The position numbers and the translations under genes were made by a program. A stretch of 35,708 nucleotides of DNA from Candidatus Fermentithermobacillaceae bacterium UBA3907 (lineage in GTDB: Bacteria > Bacillota > Sulfobacillia > Fermentithermobacillales > Fermentithermobacillaceae): positions 1-35,708 of the forward strand of contig DGFF01000024.1 of the NCBI GenBank assembly GCA_002391545.1, given 5' to 3'. The notes below the pieces were generated by a model that worked only from the letters and a program-made list of their open reading frames with translations, was not told the origin of the DNA and did no database searches. This document shows positions 9,258-17,085 of this stretch, in pieces (the first letter of the stretch is position 1; each line of letters opens with the position of its first letter).

Positions 9258-10844
9258 ATGGAAAACAGAAAAGGTATGACCCTTGTTGAAGTGATCGTAT
9301 CTGTCGCTATATTTGGCGTTGTGGCCGTTGGATTCTTTGCATTTCTAGGTAATCACCTTAGTTACCTTTCCAAAACGGAAGAAATGTCCCAAGAGGTTTT
9401 TCTGGCCCAAGCCGAAATGGAAAAAGAGATAGACCAGGTTAAGGAACTTATCAGAAATGGAGCAGGGGGACTTACACCGAAGACCAAGAACATCCTCAGC
9501 ACTCTAAAATCTGGCGGTATTCCTGTGACTTATTACGAGGTAGAAAAAGAGTACGGTGCTAAGACGTTTTACACCTTAGTCTCAAATGTGAAACCGGAAG
9601 TGATAGAACCCATAACTCTTGAAAGTATAGGGATCCAACTCCAACAGCTTGTATCAGGTAGCAAGGTAAATGTAAGCTACGGATACGGCAATCAGAACTT
9701 CTCAGTGACCGGTACGTTCAAGAATAAAGATGAGTTTAAGTGGGACCATCTCTTGACGGTGGTTGAATGGTACGTTTCTAGCGATGAATATAACATGCCG
9801 GTGCCTAGCAGCGATGATTTTCCACTGGGAGAGGATATTTTAGAGTATTCCTACTACTATCCAATATTTCCGCGGGACTACGAGCTTGTCCGGAACGCCA
9901 TCATATATGATTTTGGCACAAAACAGGTTACCCTGCCTGATCCTGATATAGAGGAGTACAGAGGGAGAAACATAATATTTTCGGCTACGCCTGGCGCAAA
10001 ATCAGGAAGGATAGGAGTTCAAATGGCGAGCCATCCTGTTTTTATCTCAGGATTACCGGTCACAGATAGCCTAGTACTTCATCTAGATGCGAACCAAATA
10101 GATCCTACAGACGCTACGTTGGAAGTTTTTCCCGATTCTTCATATGTTACAGAATGGTTGGATGTTTCCAGCGTCATTGGCAAATCTGCGCCAGATGAGA
10201 AGGCTTTTTCGTCAGGCTCGACCCACCCGTCTCTTTTAAAAACCGAAATGGGAGTGGAGTTTATAGGGCAATACATTAGGTTTACGGGGAGCGGCAAGTT
10301 GACTATAAGTAATCAGGGGACTCAGAACCAGAACATCTATGTATTTGCTGCTGTTCGCAACAGAAGTTATGATAGTTCTGAATTTCTAAAAAGTGGTAAT
10401 ATTTCTATCAGTGTTGAGGGAAAGTCACAAGAAGCGCCGAATGTCTGGAACATTGTAAAAGAAGGGTGCGTGTGGCCAAGTGACAGTTTCGATATAGGCG
10501 AGGCAGATGTAGACATAGCGGAAATAATAGTATACAAAGGGACGCCTAGCGGGGATGACATCGATGCTATCGAAAACTATTTGAAACAAAGATACTCGAC
10601 TCCTATCGTTCTGGGCGATATAGAGCGACTTATTGATATGGAGATGGAAATAGCGGTAGGAACTGGATACCAGTTGCCAAGTATGGTGCTGGCAGACATG
10701 GTAGGCAATTATCAGAAGTATGTGTCGGTCGAGTGGTCAGGCACCTATGACGTAAATGTTCCAGGTGTATATAGGTTAACGGGCAAGGCTTTGGCAGATC
10801 CAACTAAGAAGATGACCCTTACTTTGACAGTATTATCTCAATAG
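9258..10844 (+). CDS. Modular minor pilin with LamG/ConA-like lectin and Ig-like domains
   Basis: The 528-residue product begins with a six-residue leader MENRKG and MTLVE, so Glu5 is present, then a hydrophobic helix and a pilin-like part to about residue 260. Residues about 264-448 look like a ConA-like (LamG) domain: it opens with DSLVLHLDANQID and WLDVSS, and ends with DIAEIIVYKGTPSG and a YLKQRY helix, the usual signature. The last ~80 residues resemble a Big_4 bacterial Ig-like domain (VEWSGTYDVNVPGVYRLTG). It probably binds glycans or proteins. ATG 9258 is chosen because CGGGGG at 9245-9250 is correctly spaced; an in-frame TTG at 9252 is too close. The S. sanguinis pilin PilC has a comparable lectin-like module. 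Confidence 0.85.
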   Translation: MENRKGMTLVEVIVSVAIFGVVAVGFFAFLGNHLSYLSKTEEMSQEVFLAQAEMEKEIDQVKELIRNGAGGLTPKTKNILSTLKSGGIPVTYYEVEKEYGAKTFYTLVSNVKPEVIEPITLESIGIQLQQLVSGSKVNVSYGYGNQNFSVTGTFKNKDEFKWDHLLTVVEWYVSSDEYNMPVPSSDDFPLGEDILEYSYYYPIFPRDYELVRNAIIYDFGTKQVTLPDPDIEEYRGRNIIFSATPGAKSGRIGVQMASHPVFISGLPVTDSLVLHLDANQIDPTDATLEVFPDSSYVTEWLDVSSVIGKSAPDEKAFSSGSTHPSLLKTEMGVEFIGQYIRFTGSGKLTISNQGTQNQNIYVFAAVRNRSYDSSEFLKSGNISISVEGKSQEAPNVWNIVKEGCVWPSDSFDIGEADVDIAEIIVYKGTPSGDDIDAIENYLKQRYSTPIVLGDIERLIDMEMEIAVGTGYQLPSMVLADMVGNYQKYVSVEWSGTYDVNVPGVYRLTGKALADPTKKMTLTLTVLSQ

Positions 10845-10852
10845 GAGCGATC

Positions 10853-11644
10853 ATGGCTTTATTTGTCTTTATATTTGGACTAATAATAGGTTCATTTGTG
10901 AACGTTTTAATATATAGAATTCCTAGGGGGGAAAGTATAGTAGTGCCAGGCTCTTACTGTACGTCTTGTAGCCATAGCTTAAAGTGGTACGATAACATCC
11001 CTATACTTTCCTACGTCATGTTAAAGGGAAAATGCAGGTATTGCAGGGAAAAGATAAGTTTGCAGTACCCCATAGTTGAAGCCTTGAATGGGATTCTTTA
11101 TATCCTTTTATACTATACCCATGGTCCTACTTTGGAATTCCTTTTTCTCGCCCTTATATCTTCTATGCTCATAGCTATAGCTGGAACCGACATAACCGCT
11201 CAGGTCGTGCCTGACGGTCTAGTCATAGCCGTATTCGTACTGTCTTCAATAGAAAAGTTGATCCAGCATTACATATTCCATGAATCTGTAGATATAAAAG
11301 GAAGCATCCTCGGCGCTCTTTTCGGCGGAGCGCTTTTCACTGTAATTTCCCTTATATCCAAAGGTGGGATGGGTGGCGGAGATATCACCCTTATATCCTC
11401 TTTAGGATTCGTCTTGGGTCTTGAGAAAGAAATCTTGGCAGTATTTCTTTCTTTTATTATAGGTGCAGTTTCATCGTTGTTTCTCGTAGGCACTAAAGCC
11501 AAAAGTATGAAAGATTACATACCTTTCGGCCCGTTTATAATCCTCAGTTTTTTCATCACCATATTTTTTGGAGATAGGATCCTTGCTTGGTACTTAGGAT
11601 TGTTAGCCGTAGAAAGGGGGTTTGGGATCTGTGCTCTTTGGTAG
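10853..11644 (+). CDS. pilD: Prepilin leader peptidase / N-methyltransferase PilD
   Basis: This polytopic membrane aspartyl protease cleaves the pilin leaders after Gly and methylates the new N-terminus. The 263 residues include the N-terminal DiS_P_DiS domain with CTSC and CRYC zinc-type pairs, and the two catalytic aspartates: Asp113 in AGTDITAQVVPD and Asp177 in GMGGGD. About eight hydrophobic segments are visible. It serves the four prepilin-like genes just upstream. AGGAG precedes the ATG, and the 3' end overlaps pilM by 14 bases, indicating translational coupling. Confidence 0.95.
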   Translation: MALFVFIFGLIIGSFVNVLIYRIPRGESIVVPGSYCTSCSHSLKWYDNIPILSYVMLKGKCRYCREKISLQYPIVEALNGILYILLYYTHGPTLEFLFLALISSMLIAIAGTDITAQVVPDGLVIAVFVLSSIEKLIQHYIFHESVDIKGSILGALFGGALFTVISLISKGGMGGGDITLISSLGFVLGLEKEILAVFLSFIIGAVSSLFLVGTKAKSMKDYIPFGPFIILSFFITIFFGDRILAWYLGLLAVERGFGICALW

Positions 11645-12695
11645 TAAAGATATCCTTTGCCTTGATTTTACCTCTGGAGATATATCTGGAGCGTTGGGGA
11701 AATACAACAAAAAAGGCATCACTGTCACAGATTGTTTTAGATCAGATCTGCCAGAGGGAGTATATGAAGATGGGCAGATTCTAGATTTCGACAGACTAGT
11801 GGAGATTCTTTCTAACATGCTTTCGGAAAATGACATAGGTTCGATTGAAACCAACGCAGTAATAAACTCTACATCCATCGTCATGAGGGACGCGATTTTA
11901 CCTAAAGTGTCCCATGAAGAACTTCAGGCCATAATCGACTACCAAATCGATCAGTTTATACCCATCAACCCAGAAGATTATGTGGTGAAATTTCTTGATT
12001 TGGGTACGGTGATCGATGCTGGGCTGGAGAAGACAGCAGTGCTCTTAATTGGAGTGCCTGAAGCCATGGCCAGGGAGCATCTTAGCCTGTTGGAGGAGAC
12101 AGGTCTTAAACCAGGGGCTTTGGACTACGAGGGCAATGCCATAGCCAAACTGATAGCCACAGGTGGTGCAGTGAATTACACCATCCCTGAAGCAACTTGC
12201 GTAGGTGCTGTAAACCTTGGATACAAGCATACCAACCTGAGCATAGTGGAAAATGGGGTTTTGAAGGTTTCTAGGTATATTGAAAGGAGTTTAGAGTCAG
12301 CGATTAAAGAAGTGCGAAAGGTCCTGCCCTCTATGTCTCAAGAAGAGATAAAGGCTAAGCTCATTTCTTTGCCGGACATTTGGTCGTCCTTAGACGCAGA
12401 TTCAAACGATGTGGAACTTGTCACCGCAGCAAAAAATGGGTTGAATGAAATAGCCGAGAGTATAGGGTTTATATTTAGGTACTATCAAACTAGGGAAAAT
12501 TATGTGCCATTGGACTATATCCTCATCTACGGCATAGGATCTCAGATAAACGGGATAGACAAGTTTTTCCAGCAAACTTTTGAAAAGGATTCTTACGTTC
12601 TAAGGAGCATGGAAAATGTAAAGTGGGACGAGGACATAAACCTCTACGCCAACGCTATCGGCGGCTTGATAAGGCTGAGTGAGGTGAAGAAATGA
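11631..12695 (+). CDS. pilM: Type IV pilus assembly protein PilM (actin-like)
   Basis: PilM is a cytoplasmic actin/FtsA-fold protein that binds the N-terminal tail of PilN and links the motor to the membrane alignment complex. The sequence has the family opening (LFGSKDILCLDF), the conserved MRDAILPKV strand, an IPINPEDYVV segment, and a GAVNLGYKHTNLSIVENG nucleotide-site region. I choose GTG 11631 because GAAAGGGGGT at 11612-11621 has the right spacing; TTG 11622 touches it. From 11631 the product has 354 residues, typical for PilM. Its last four bases (ATGA) overlap the pilN start. Confidence 0.93.
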   Translation: MLFGSKDILCLDFTSGDISGALGKYNKKGITVTDCFRSDLPEGVYEDGQILDFDRLVEILSNMLSENDIGSIETNAVINSTSIVMRDAILPKVSHEELQAIIDYQIDQFIPINPEDYVVKFLDLGTVIDAGLEKTAVLLIGVPEAMAREHLSLLEETGLKPGALDYEGNAIAKLIATGGAVNYTIPEATCVGAVNLGYKHTNLSIVENGVLKVSRYIERSLESAIKEVRKVLPSMSQEEIKAKLISLPDIWSSLDADSNDVELVTAAKNGLNEIAESIGFIFRYYQTRENYVPLDYILIYGIGSQINGIDKFFQQTFEKDSYVLRSMENVKWDEDINLYANAIGGLIRLSEVKK

Positions 12696-13258
12696 CAGAT
12701 CTTAACTTTTTTGAGCCTTTTGTAGAGAAAAAAAGGCTGGAGATAACAGGGCTTTTAGTGCTGTACATAGTCCTCATCGTATCTATCGTTGGAGTAGCCT
12801 GCGTAGCGGCTGTCAATCAAATCAGGATAGTGGCTCTTCAAAAAGACCTCCAGAGGCAAGAGGAATTCATAAATAATCCGTCGATAGTTGCGAAAGTACA
12901 ACAGTTAGAGGCCTTGGAGGCTGAGATCAGCACTTTTAGGAAAGAAATCAATAACGTAAGATCCTTAGAAGAGGGCATTTCGGCTAGCAATATAGTTACC
13001 ACCAACCTTTTGTTTGAAATATCTTCCAAGTTACCCTCAGGTGTGTTCATAAGCAACATAAGCGTAGATAAGAGCCAAATACGCATTGGTGGCTATTCAA
13101 AAGACAAGGCCTCAGTAGCAAGTTTCGCTAAGGGGTTACAGACCCTACCTATAGTATCGGACAGCTTTGTTTCAAGCATTTCTTCGGCTGAGTCTTATTA
13201 CAGGTTTGACTTGGCCCTCAGTTTGCAGGAGGTGTCAGCAGATGGAAGCGCCGAGTAG
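12692..13258 (+). CDS. pilN: Type IV pilus assembly protein PilN
   Basis: PilN is a bitopic membrane protein that pairs with PilO and carries the PilM-binding tail. Here the tail reads MTDLNFFEPF, a variant of the usual INLLP-type motif. A single membrane helix follows (about residues 20-45), then a coiled coil and a small ferredoxin-like periplasm-side domain of the family (KLPSGVFISNISVDKSQIRI). Length is 188 residues, as expected. The start overlaps the pilM stop, and the end overlaps pilO by 17 bases, so pilM-N-O are translationally coupled. Confidence 0.9.
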   Translation: MTDLNFFEPFVEKKRLEITGLLVLYIVLIVSIVGVACVAAVNQIRIVALQKDLQRQEEFINNPSIVAKVQQLEALEAEISTFRKEINNVRSLEEGISASNIVTTNLLFEISSKLPSGVFISNISVDKSQIRIGGYSKDKASVASFAKGLQTLPIVSDSFVSSISSAESYYRFDLALSLQEVSADGSAE

Positions 13259-14627
13259 CCTACAGACAGAGACGAAGAGACTAATTAACATAAGGCCCCT
13301 TACAGACAATGAAAAAATGCTCCTGGTGGTGCTAGGGATTGCGCTTGTCCTATTTGTAGGCGTGTCATACATCCTTACTCCCCAGGCTGAGAAGATATCT
13401 GAGCTTCAAGCGGACTTAAATGAGGCGAGGAACAGGGTAGAGGAAATAAATGTGCTGCTCGCGAGAGAAAGAGATATAAGGGAGACGAGGGATAGTTTGG
13501 CCGAAGAGCATAAAGAAATGCTTGAACGATATTTCCCTGTACTAGATCAGCCCCAGATTATATATCTTTTGAACGATTTGGTATCAAAAGGGAGTTTCCA
13601 GGTGCCTAATTTCAATTTCGATAAGCCTGCTTCTGAAACTGTTTCTTCCTTAGAAGTAAGGAGCATGAGGGTATCGGTGCCTTTTGAAGGAAGATATACT
13701 GATCTTTTGGATGTGATGGAAAGCGTACAGTCTAGCCCAAAGAAAGTGAAGATAGATAGCGTTACAGTAGATAGGGTCGATGATTTGAACGTGGGAGGTT
13801 CTATGACGTTAAGAGTATACAGTTTGGAGGGCTTGGTTCAAGCAGAGCCTGACGTGATAGATATTCCTACATTTCACAATGCAGGGGATGTAAACCCTAT
13901 AAGGAGTTTTTACGGGTTTGAGGAAGTAGCTCAGCTGGTCCAAAAGGAAGAGGGAGAGCAAGGAAGAATAATCAACAATTTTGAGAGCAAAAACTACGAC
14001 TTTATACCTTCCCATTCGTACGTGAGCGGTAGCGCTAGTAGAACTTCCTGGTGTAAGTCTGGAAAGTACGCCGCCAGGCTTGAATACAGCATAGTTGCGG
14101 TAAGAGAAGAAAACAGGGCGTATTTGGATATTTCAAAGCAAAACATTCAGATCGCTTATCCTCCTGACAACTTGTCTGTCTGGGTTTACGCTTTCTCATA
14201 CGGCCCAGGGAATATTGGAGTTCGGGTGATGACCCAAAACGGAGATGTCCTCCACATCACAGGCGCAAATGGCGTTTCTTGGCTTGGATGGAATAAGGTT
14301 TCTATGCAGCTTCCTGGGGATATTTCCTTGTACCCCCTTAAGGTTACCCATCTCTACTATGAGGTACCCATGGATTGCGATGATTTCGGGGTGTTGGTGT
14401 TCGATGATCTCTCGGTGCTTCACGTTAGGGCTGCCACAGCTCAAGAAGCGTGGCGAGAGGAGCCTGAGTATTTCTTCTACAAAGTAGAGGCTGGAGATAC
14501 TGTTTCCTCTATATCCAGAAAGTTTTACGGAACTACAAGGTACAGCAGTGAGATCATGTCAAATAACGGGATTGCGTCTGGCGAGGCCCTAAGGCCAGGG
14601 AAAATACTTGTTTTGAAGAAAAGATAG
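13242..14627 (+). CDS. pilO: PilO fused to a carbohydrate-binding-like domain and a C-terminal LysM
   Basis: The first ~210 residues are PilO: a cytoplasmic tail, one membrane helix (MLLVVLGIALVLFVGVSYIL), a coiled coil and a ferredoxin-like domain. PilO normally ends there. This protein has 461 residues. Residues about 240-397 look like a jelly-roll carbohydrate-binding domain (LSVWVYAF, WLGWNKVSMQLP, LVFDDLSVLHV), of the sort seen on Firmicutes wall and S-layer proteins. Residues about 410-461 are a LysM repeat (YKVEAGDTVSSISRKFYG, then LRPGKILVLKKR), which binds peptidoglycan. ATG 13242 has an excellent SD (AGGAGGTG at 13227-13234). No pilP or pilQ follows. The fusion probably ties the alignment complex to the cell wall; that is inference. 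Confidence 0.88.
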   Translation: MEAPSSLQTETKRLINIRPLTDNEKMLLVVLGIALVLFVGVSYILTPQAEKISELQADLNEARNRVEEINVLLARERDIRETRDSLAEEHKEMLERYFPVLDQPQIIYLLNDLVSKGSFQVPNFNFDKPASETVSSLEVRSMRVSVPFEGRYTDLLDVMESVQSSPKKVKIDSVTVDRVDDLNVGGSMTLRVYSLEGLVQAEPDVIDIPTFHNAGDVNPIRSFYGFEEVAQLVQKEEGEQGRIINNFESKNYDFIPSHSYVSGSASRTSWCKSGKYAARLEYSIVAVREENRAYLDISKQNIQIAYPPDNLSVWVYAFSYGPGNIGVRVMTQNGDVLHITGANGVSWLGWNKVSMQLPGDISLYPLKVTHLYYEVPMDCDDFGVLVFDDLSVLHVRAATAQEAWREEPEYFFYKVEAGDTVSSISRKFYGTTRYSSEIMSNNGIASGEALRPGKILVLKKR

Positions 14628-14638
14628 GGGGAAAAGCG

Positions 14639-16315
14639 ATGAAACATCGATTGGCTTTGGTCATGGCATGCGCCTTGGTGATTTTGAGTTTTTCAGGGGT
14701 AGCCTATGCCGCTGAGTCTGAAGATTACATCGCAGGGTACTTGGCAGGCGTAGAATTCTATGAGAGATACGGGGGCGCGTATAGCGCTTGGGAGGCGTAT
14801 TATATTCACATCGCAAGTTCTAAGTTTGACTATAAGCCTGTAGACGAAAAAGATGGTTGGGCCCTTTATAAAGAGGGGTTTCAGAAAGGTTACTCAGATG
14901 CTGTAGAAGGCATCACTGTAAGCGTAAACTATGCTTCAGATCTGGGTTCTCTCTTAGGAGAAGTTTACGCTAGGAGGGATTACAACAAGGGTAACAAGAG
15001 CAACTGGGCAAAGGCTATGCCGACTGATTCGTCTGTAGTCAGCATGTTCAACTTGACCATGTTGGGGGTGGAGTATAGGAAAGAGTTTTTGGACCAGTTT
15101 GAAGAGGCGTTTAAGGAAAGCTATCTAAAGGCTTATGAAGAAGCGTTGCTGGAACCCAAAAAGGTGAGTATTTCCCAAGGATTTGAGGATGGCCAATCGG
15201 TTGGCGCAGCTGTAGGAGCTACGTTTGGAGAAAGAGACTACCTATTGGGGTTCCGCTTAAACTATAAAAGAAACCTTCCAAGCGAAACTTCTATCACTAA
15301 AGATTTCAGGTTGGACTTGGATTCAAAAGAATACAAGGATGCTTTTATTCAGGGTTATATCTCAGGGTATGAGAGCGCATACAACGAAAGTTACAGAGGT
15401 ATTGCTCAAAGAGACGCTGAGAATAAGAGCATTTCTGCTTTGATCCCTGTCTCTGGCGGGAGCGCTACCTTGGAGGGAAACATCACAGTTACAGTTCCTG
15501 CTGGCGCCTTGTATTCCCCTGCGTATCTTATGATCGAGAACGTGACCCAAAGTTATCTGTATACTAGTTACTATGTTCAGGCTTCTCAAATTTACAAGGT
15601 GAGCATAAACGATGTGAACTACACCATGGATAAATCTAAGCCTATCACTATAGAGTTTCCGTACTATGGAGATCCTCTAAAGGGCGGGATATATAGATAT
15701 GTTAACGGCCGGTGGCTGTATATCCCATCTAGAGCGGTAGGTGGGAAGATTTCTGCTTCTATAGAACCTGGTACTTTGTCTGGCGTTGGGCACATATACG
15801 CGGTATTTGCAGATAATGGGGCTAGGGCTTTTCCAGATGCAAGGAGCCATTGGGCGAAAGATGAGATAAACACCATGTTGAGGCGAGGCGTAGTAACTGG
15901 TTACTCAGATGGGACTTTTAAACCAGATAATAATGTGACCAGATTGGACTTTCTTGCAATGTTAAGCAGGGCGTACCAGTGGCCATCTGGATCTTACGGC
16001 TCTTACGCGTCTGGTTTCAAAGACTACCACAAGTTCAAAGATTACGCAGGTCCCGTTGGTTATGCTTATACCATGGGCTACGTTAAAGGGTATTCTGATG
16101 GAAATTTCAGGCCGTATGACCCGATATCGTACAACGAAGTTCAAACCATAATGCGCCGCGTTCTTAGAGATACCGGTTTCAGTTGGGAAACGATAGCGAC
16201 TCAGATGATGTACGATAAAGCAGTGAAATCTGCGAGTTTTGCAAGCTACAATAACAAAATAACCAGGGCAGAGGTAGTTTATATGCTTTACTCGCTATCA
16301 AGCCGTATTTACTAG
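14639..16315 (+). CDS. Secreted SLH-domain surface protein of the pilus operon
   Basis: The protein has 558 residues with a signal peptide (MKHRLALVMACALVILSF, cleaved near AYA-AES). The first ~260 residues contain repeated GYxxG-like helices (YIAGYLAGVEFY, FQKGYSDAVEG, FIQGYISGYESAY), and about residues 265-390 resemble a ZU5-type beta domain (GNITVTVPAGAL). Residues about 395-558 carry three SLH repeats, the first two clear (HWAKDEINTML, GYSDGTFKP; MGYVKGYSDGNFRPYDPI) and the third weaker. SLH repeats bind secondary wall polymers. It starts 11 bases after pilO and is the last gene before the terminator, so it belongs to the operon. It might form a wall port or cover for the pilus; its exact role is unknown. 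Confidence 0.85.
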   Translation: MKHRLALVMACALVILSFSGVAYAAESEDYIAGYLAGVEFYERYGGAYSAWEAYYIHIASSKFDYKPVDEKDGWALYKEGFQKGYSDAVEGITVSVNYASDLGSLLGEVYARRDYNKGNKSNWAKAMPTDSSVVSMFNLTMLGVEYRKEFLDQFEEAFKESYLKAYEEALLEPKKVSISQGFEDGQSVGAAVGATFGERDYLLGFRLNYKRNLPSETSITKDFRLDLDSKEYKDAFIQGYISGYESAYNESYRGIAQRDAENKSISALIPVSGGSATLEGNITVTVPAGALYSPAYLMIENVTQSYLYTSYYVQASQIYKVSINDVNYTMDKSKPITIEFPYYGDPLKGGIYRYVNGRWLYIPSRAVGGKISASIEPGTLSGVGHIYAVFADNGARAFPDARSHWAKDEINTMLRRGVVTGYSDGTFKPDNNVTRLDFLAMLSRAYQWPSGSYGSYASGFKDYHKFKDYAGPVGYAYTMGYVKGYSDGNFRPYDPISYNEVQTIMRRVLRDTGFSWETIATQMMYDKAVKSASFASYNNKITRAEVVYMLYSLSSRIY

Positions 16316-16383
16316 GCGCATCAAAAAGGTTGTGGCGTAAGCTTACAGGTTAATGTACCGGTAATATATTGGTAACCTTCTGG

Positions 16384-16411
16384 AAGCCGGCTCGTCTGTG
16401 AGCCGGCTTTT
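16384..16411 (+). terminator. Rho-independent terminator of the pilus operon
   Basis: A perfect 10-base stem AAGCCGGCTC (16384-16393) / GAGCCGGCTT (16400-16409) with a six-base loop GTCTGT ends in a short T run. It lies 69 bases after the SLH gene. The stem is strong; the T tract is short. Confidence 0.8.
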
Positions 16412-16413
16412 CG

Positions 16414-16442
16414 GAAGCAAAGGGGACGGGGGTTCTTGCTTC
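16414..16442. repeat. Short palindromic intergenic repeat, copy 1
   Basis: GAAGCAA (16414-16420) and TTGCTTC (16436-16442) enclose AGGGGACGGGGGTTC. A close copy lies at 16881-16944 on the other side of the DUF2007 gene. The layout recalls REP-like palindromes mobilised by Y1/RAYT transposases, but no such transposase is in the window. The rest of the space to 16626 shows no gene or clear site. Confidence 0.65.
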
Positions 16443-16626
16443 GTCCTCAACTTTTCTATGCGGAGCGATTCTTCTCTAAGCACGGATGCATCTATGTGAT
16501 GTGGGTAGTGTACCCTGGAAGTTTCTACAAACTGTGGAGTGGTCGATGGGAACAAAAAAATATCAAGCATTATTGAATAGACGGTGCAGATTCAGGCACA
16601 TCTGTAACCTGGCGAACGCAACAGAT

Positions 16627-16851
16627 TTATAGGCCTTCGGTAGTTTTGAGTGCAGTTTCTGCTAGATCCAAATCTTTTTTTGGTACAAGCACCTTGATCG
16701 GTGCCAAACCTGGATAAACGCTACCCGGCAGAGAGGCCCGGAATAGAACCTCAATGCCATATGATTCGAGCACTGAGCGGACAAGCTGCGCTTCTACTTC
16801 AGTTGCTACCTGGCAAACCTCAACCCAAGGTTTATCTTGCATATCTATCAC
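16627..16851 (-). CDS. Small DUF2007-family protein
   Basis: This 74-residue protein matches the DUF2007 pattern (putative prokaryotic signal-transducing protein): a conserved N-terminal WVEVCQVATEVEAQLVRSVLE helix region is present in shortened form, followed by YGIEVLF and the strand KVLVPKKDLDLAETAL. The biochemical role of the family is unknown. Reading from GTG 16851 gives MIDMQDKPW; ATG 16842 is an alternative, with a GGTGAT-like site before it. It is a lone leftward gene between two palindromic repeats, with no obvious partner. Confidence in the family is good, in the start moderate. Confidence 0.75.
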   Translation of the reverse strand: MIDMQDKPWVEVCQVATEVEAQLVRSVLESYGIEVLFRASLPGSVYPGLAPIKVLVPKKDLDLAETALKTTEGL

Positions 16852-16880
16852 CCTACTCCAATTCTACTTCGAATTGCCTT

Positions 16881-16944
16881 GATGAAGCAAAGGGGACAAA
16901 AGAAGCAAAAGAGAAGCAAAAGGGACGGGGGTTCTTGCTTCATC
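16881..16944. repeat. Short palindromic intergenic repeat, copy 2, with internal duplication
   Basis: Perfect 10-base arms GATGAAGCAA (16881-16890) and TTGCTTCATC (16935-16944) enclose the same AGGGACGGGGGTTC core seen at 16414-16442. The left half contains three tandem GAAGCAAA-type units, so this copy is longer than copy 1. The gap from here to 17085 holds no recognisable gene; GGAG at 17074-17077 is the SD of the helicase. Confidence 0.65.
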
Positions 16945-17085
16945 TCTAAATTTACTCGCTAGCAGGATCTACGCCTTCCTATGCAGAAACTACCTTAAAA
17001 TGCAGGGTTCATTCAAGTTATTTATTCGTATCCTACGAGTGATTGTGGCAAACCTTCTACAACAAGACGCGTTGGAGTGTAACCA

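Noticed and set aside
13167..13241. Upstream start for pilO inside pilN
   Set aside because: Residues before 13242 are out-of-frame pilN sequence; ATG 13242 has a near-consensus SD.
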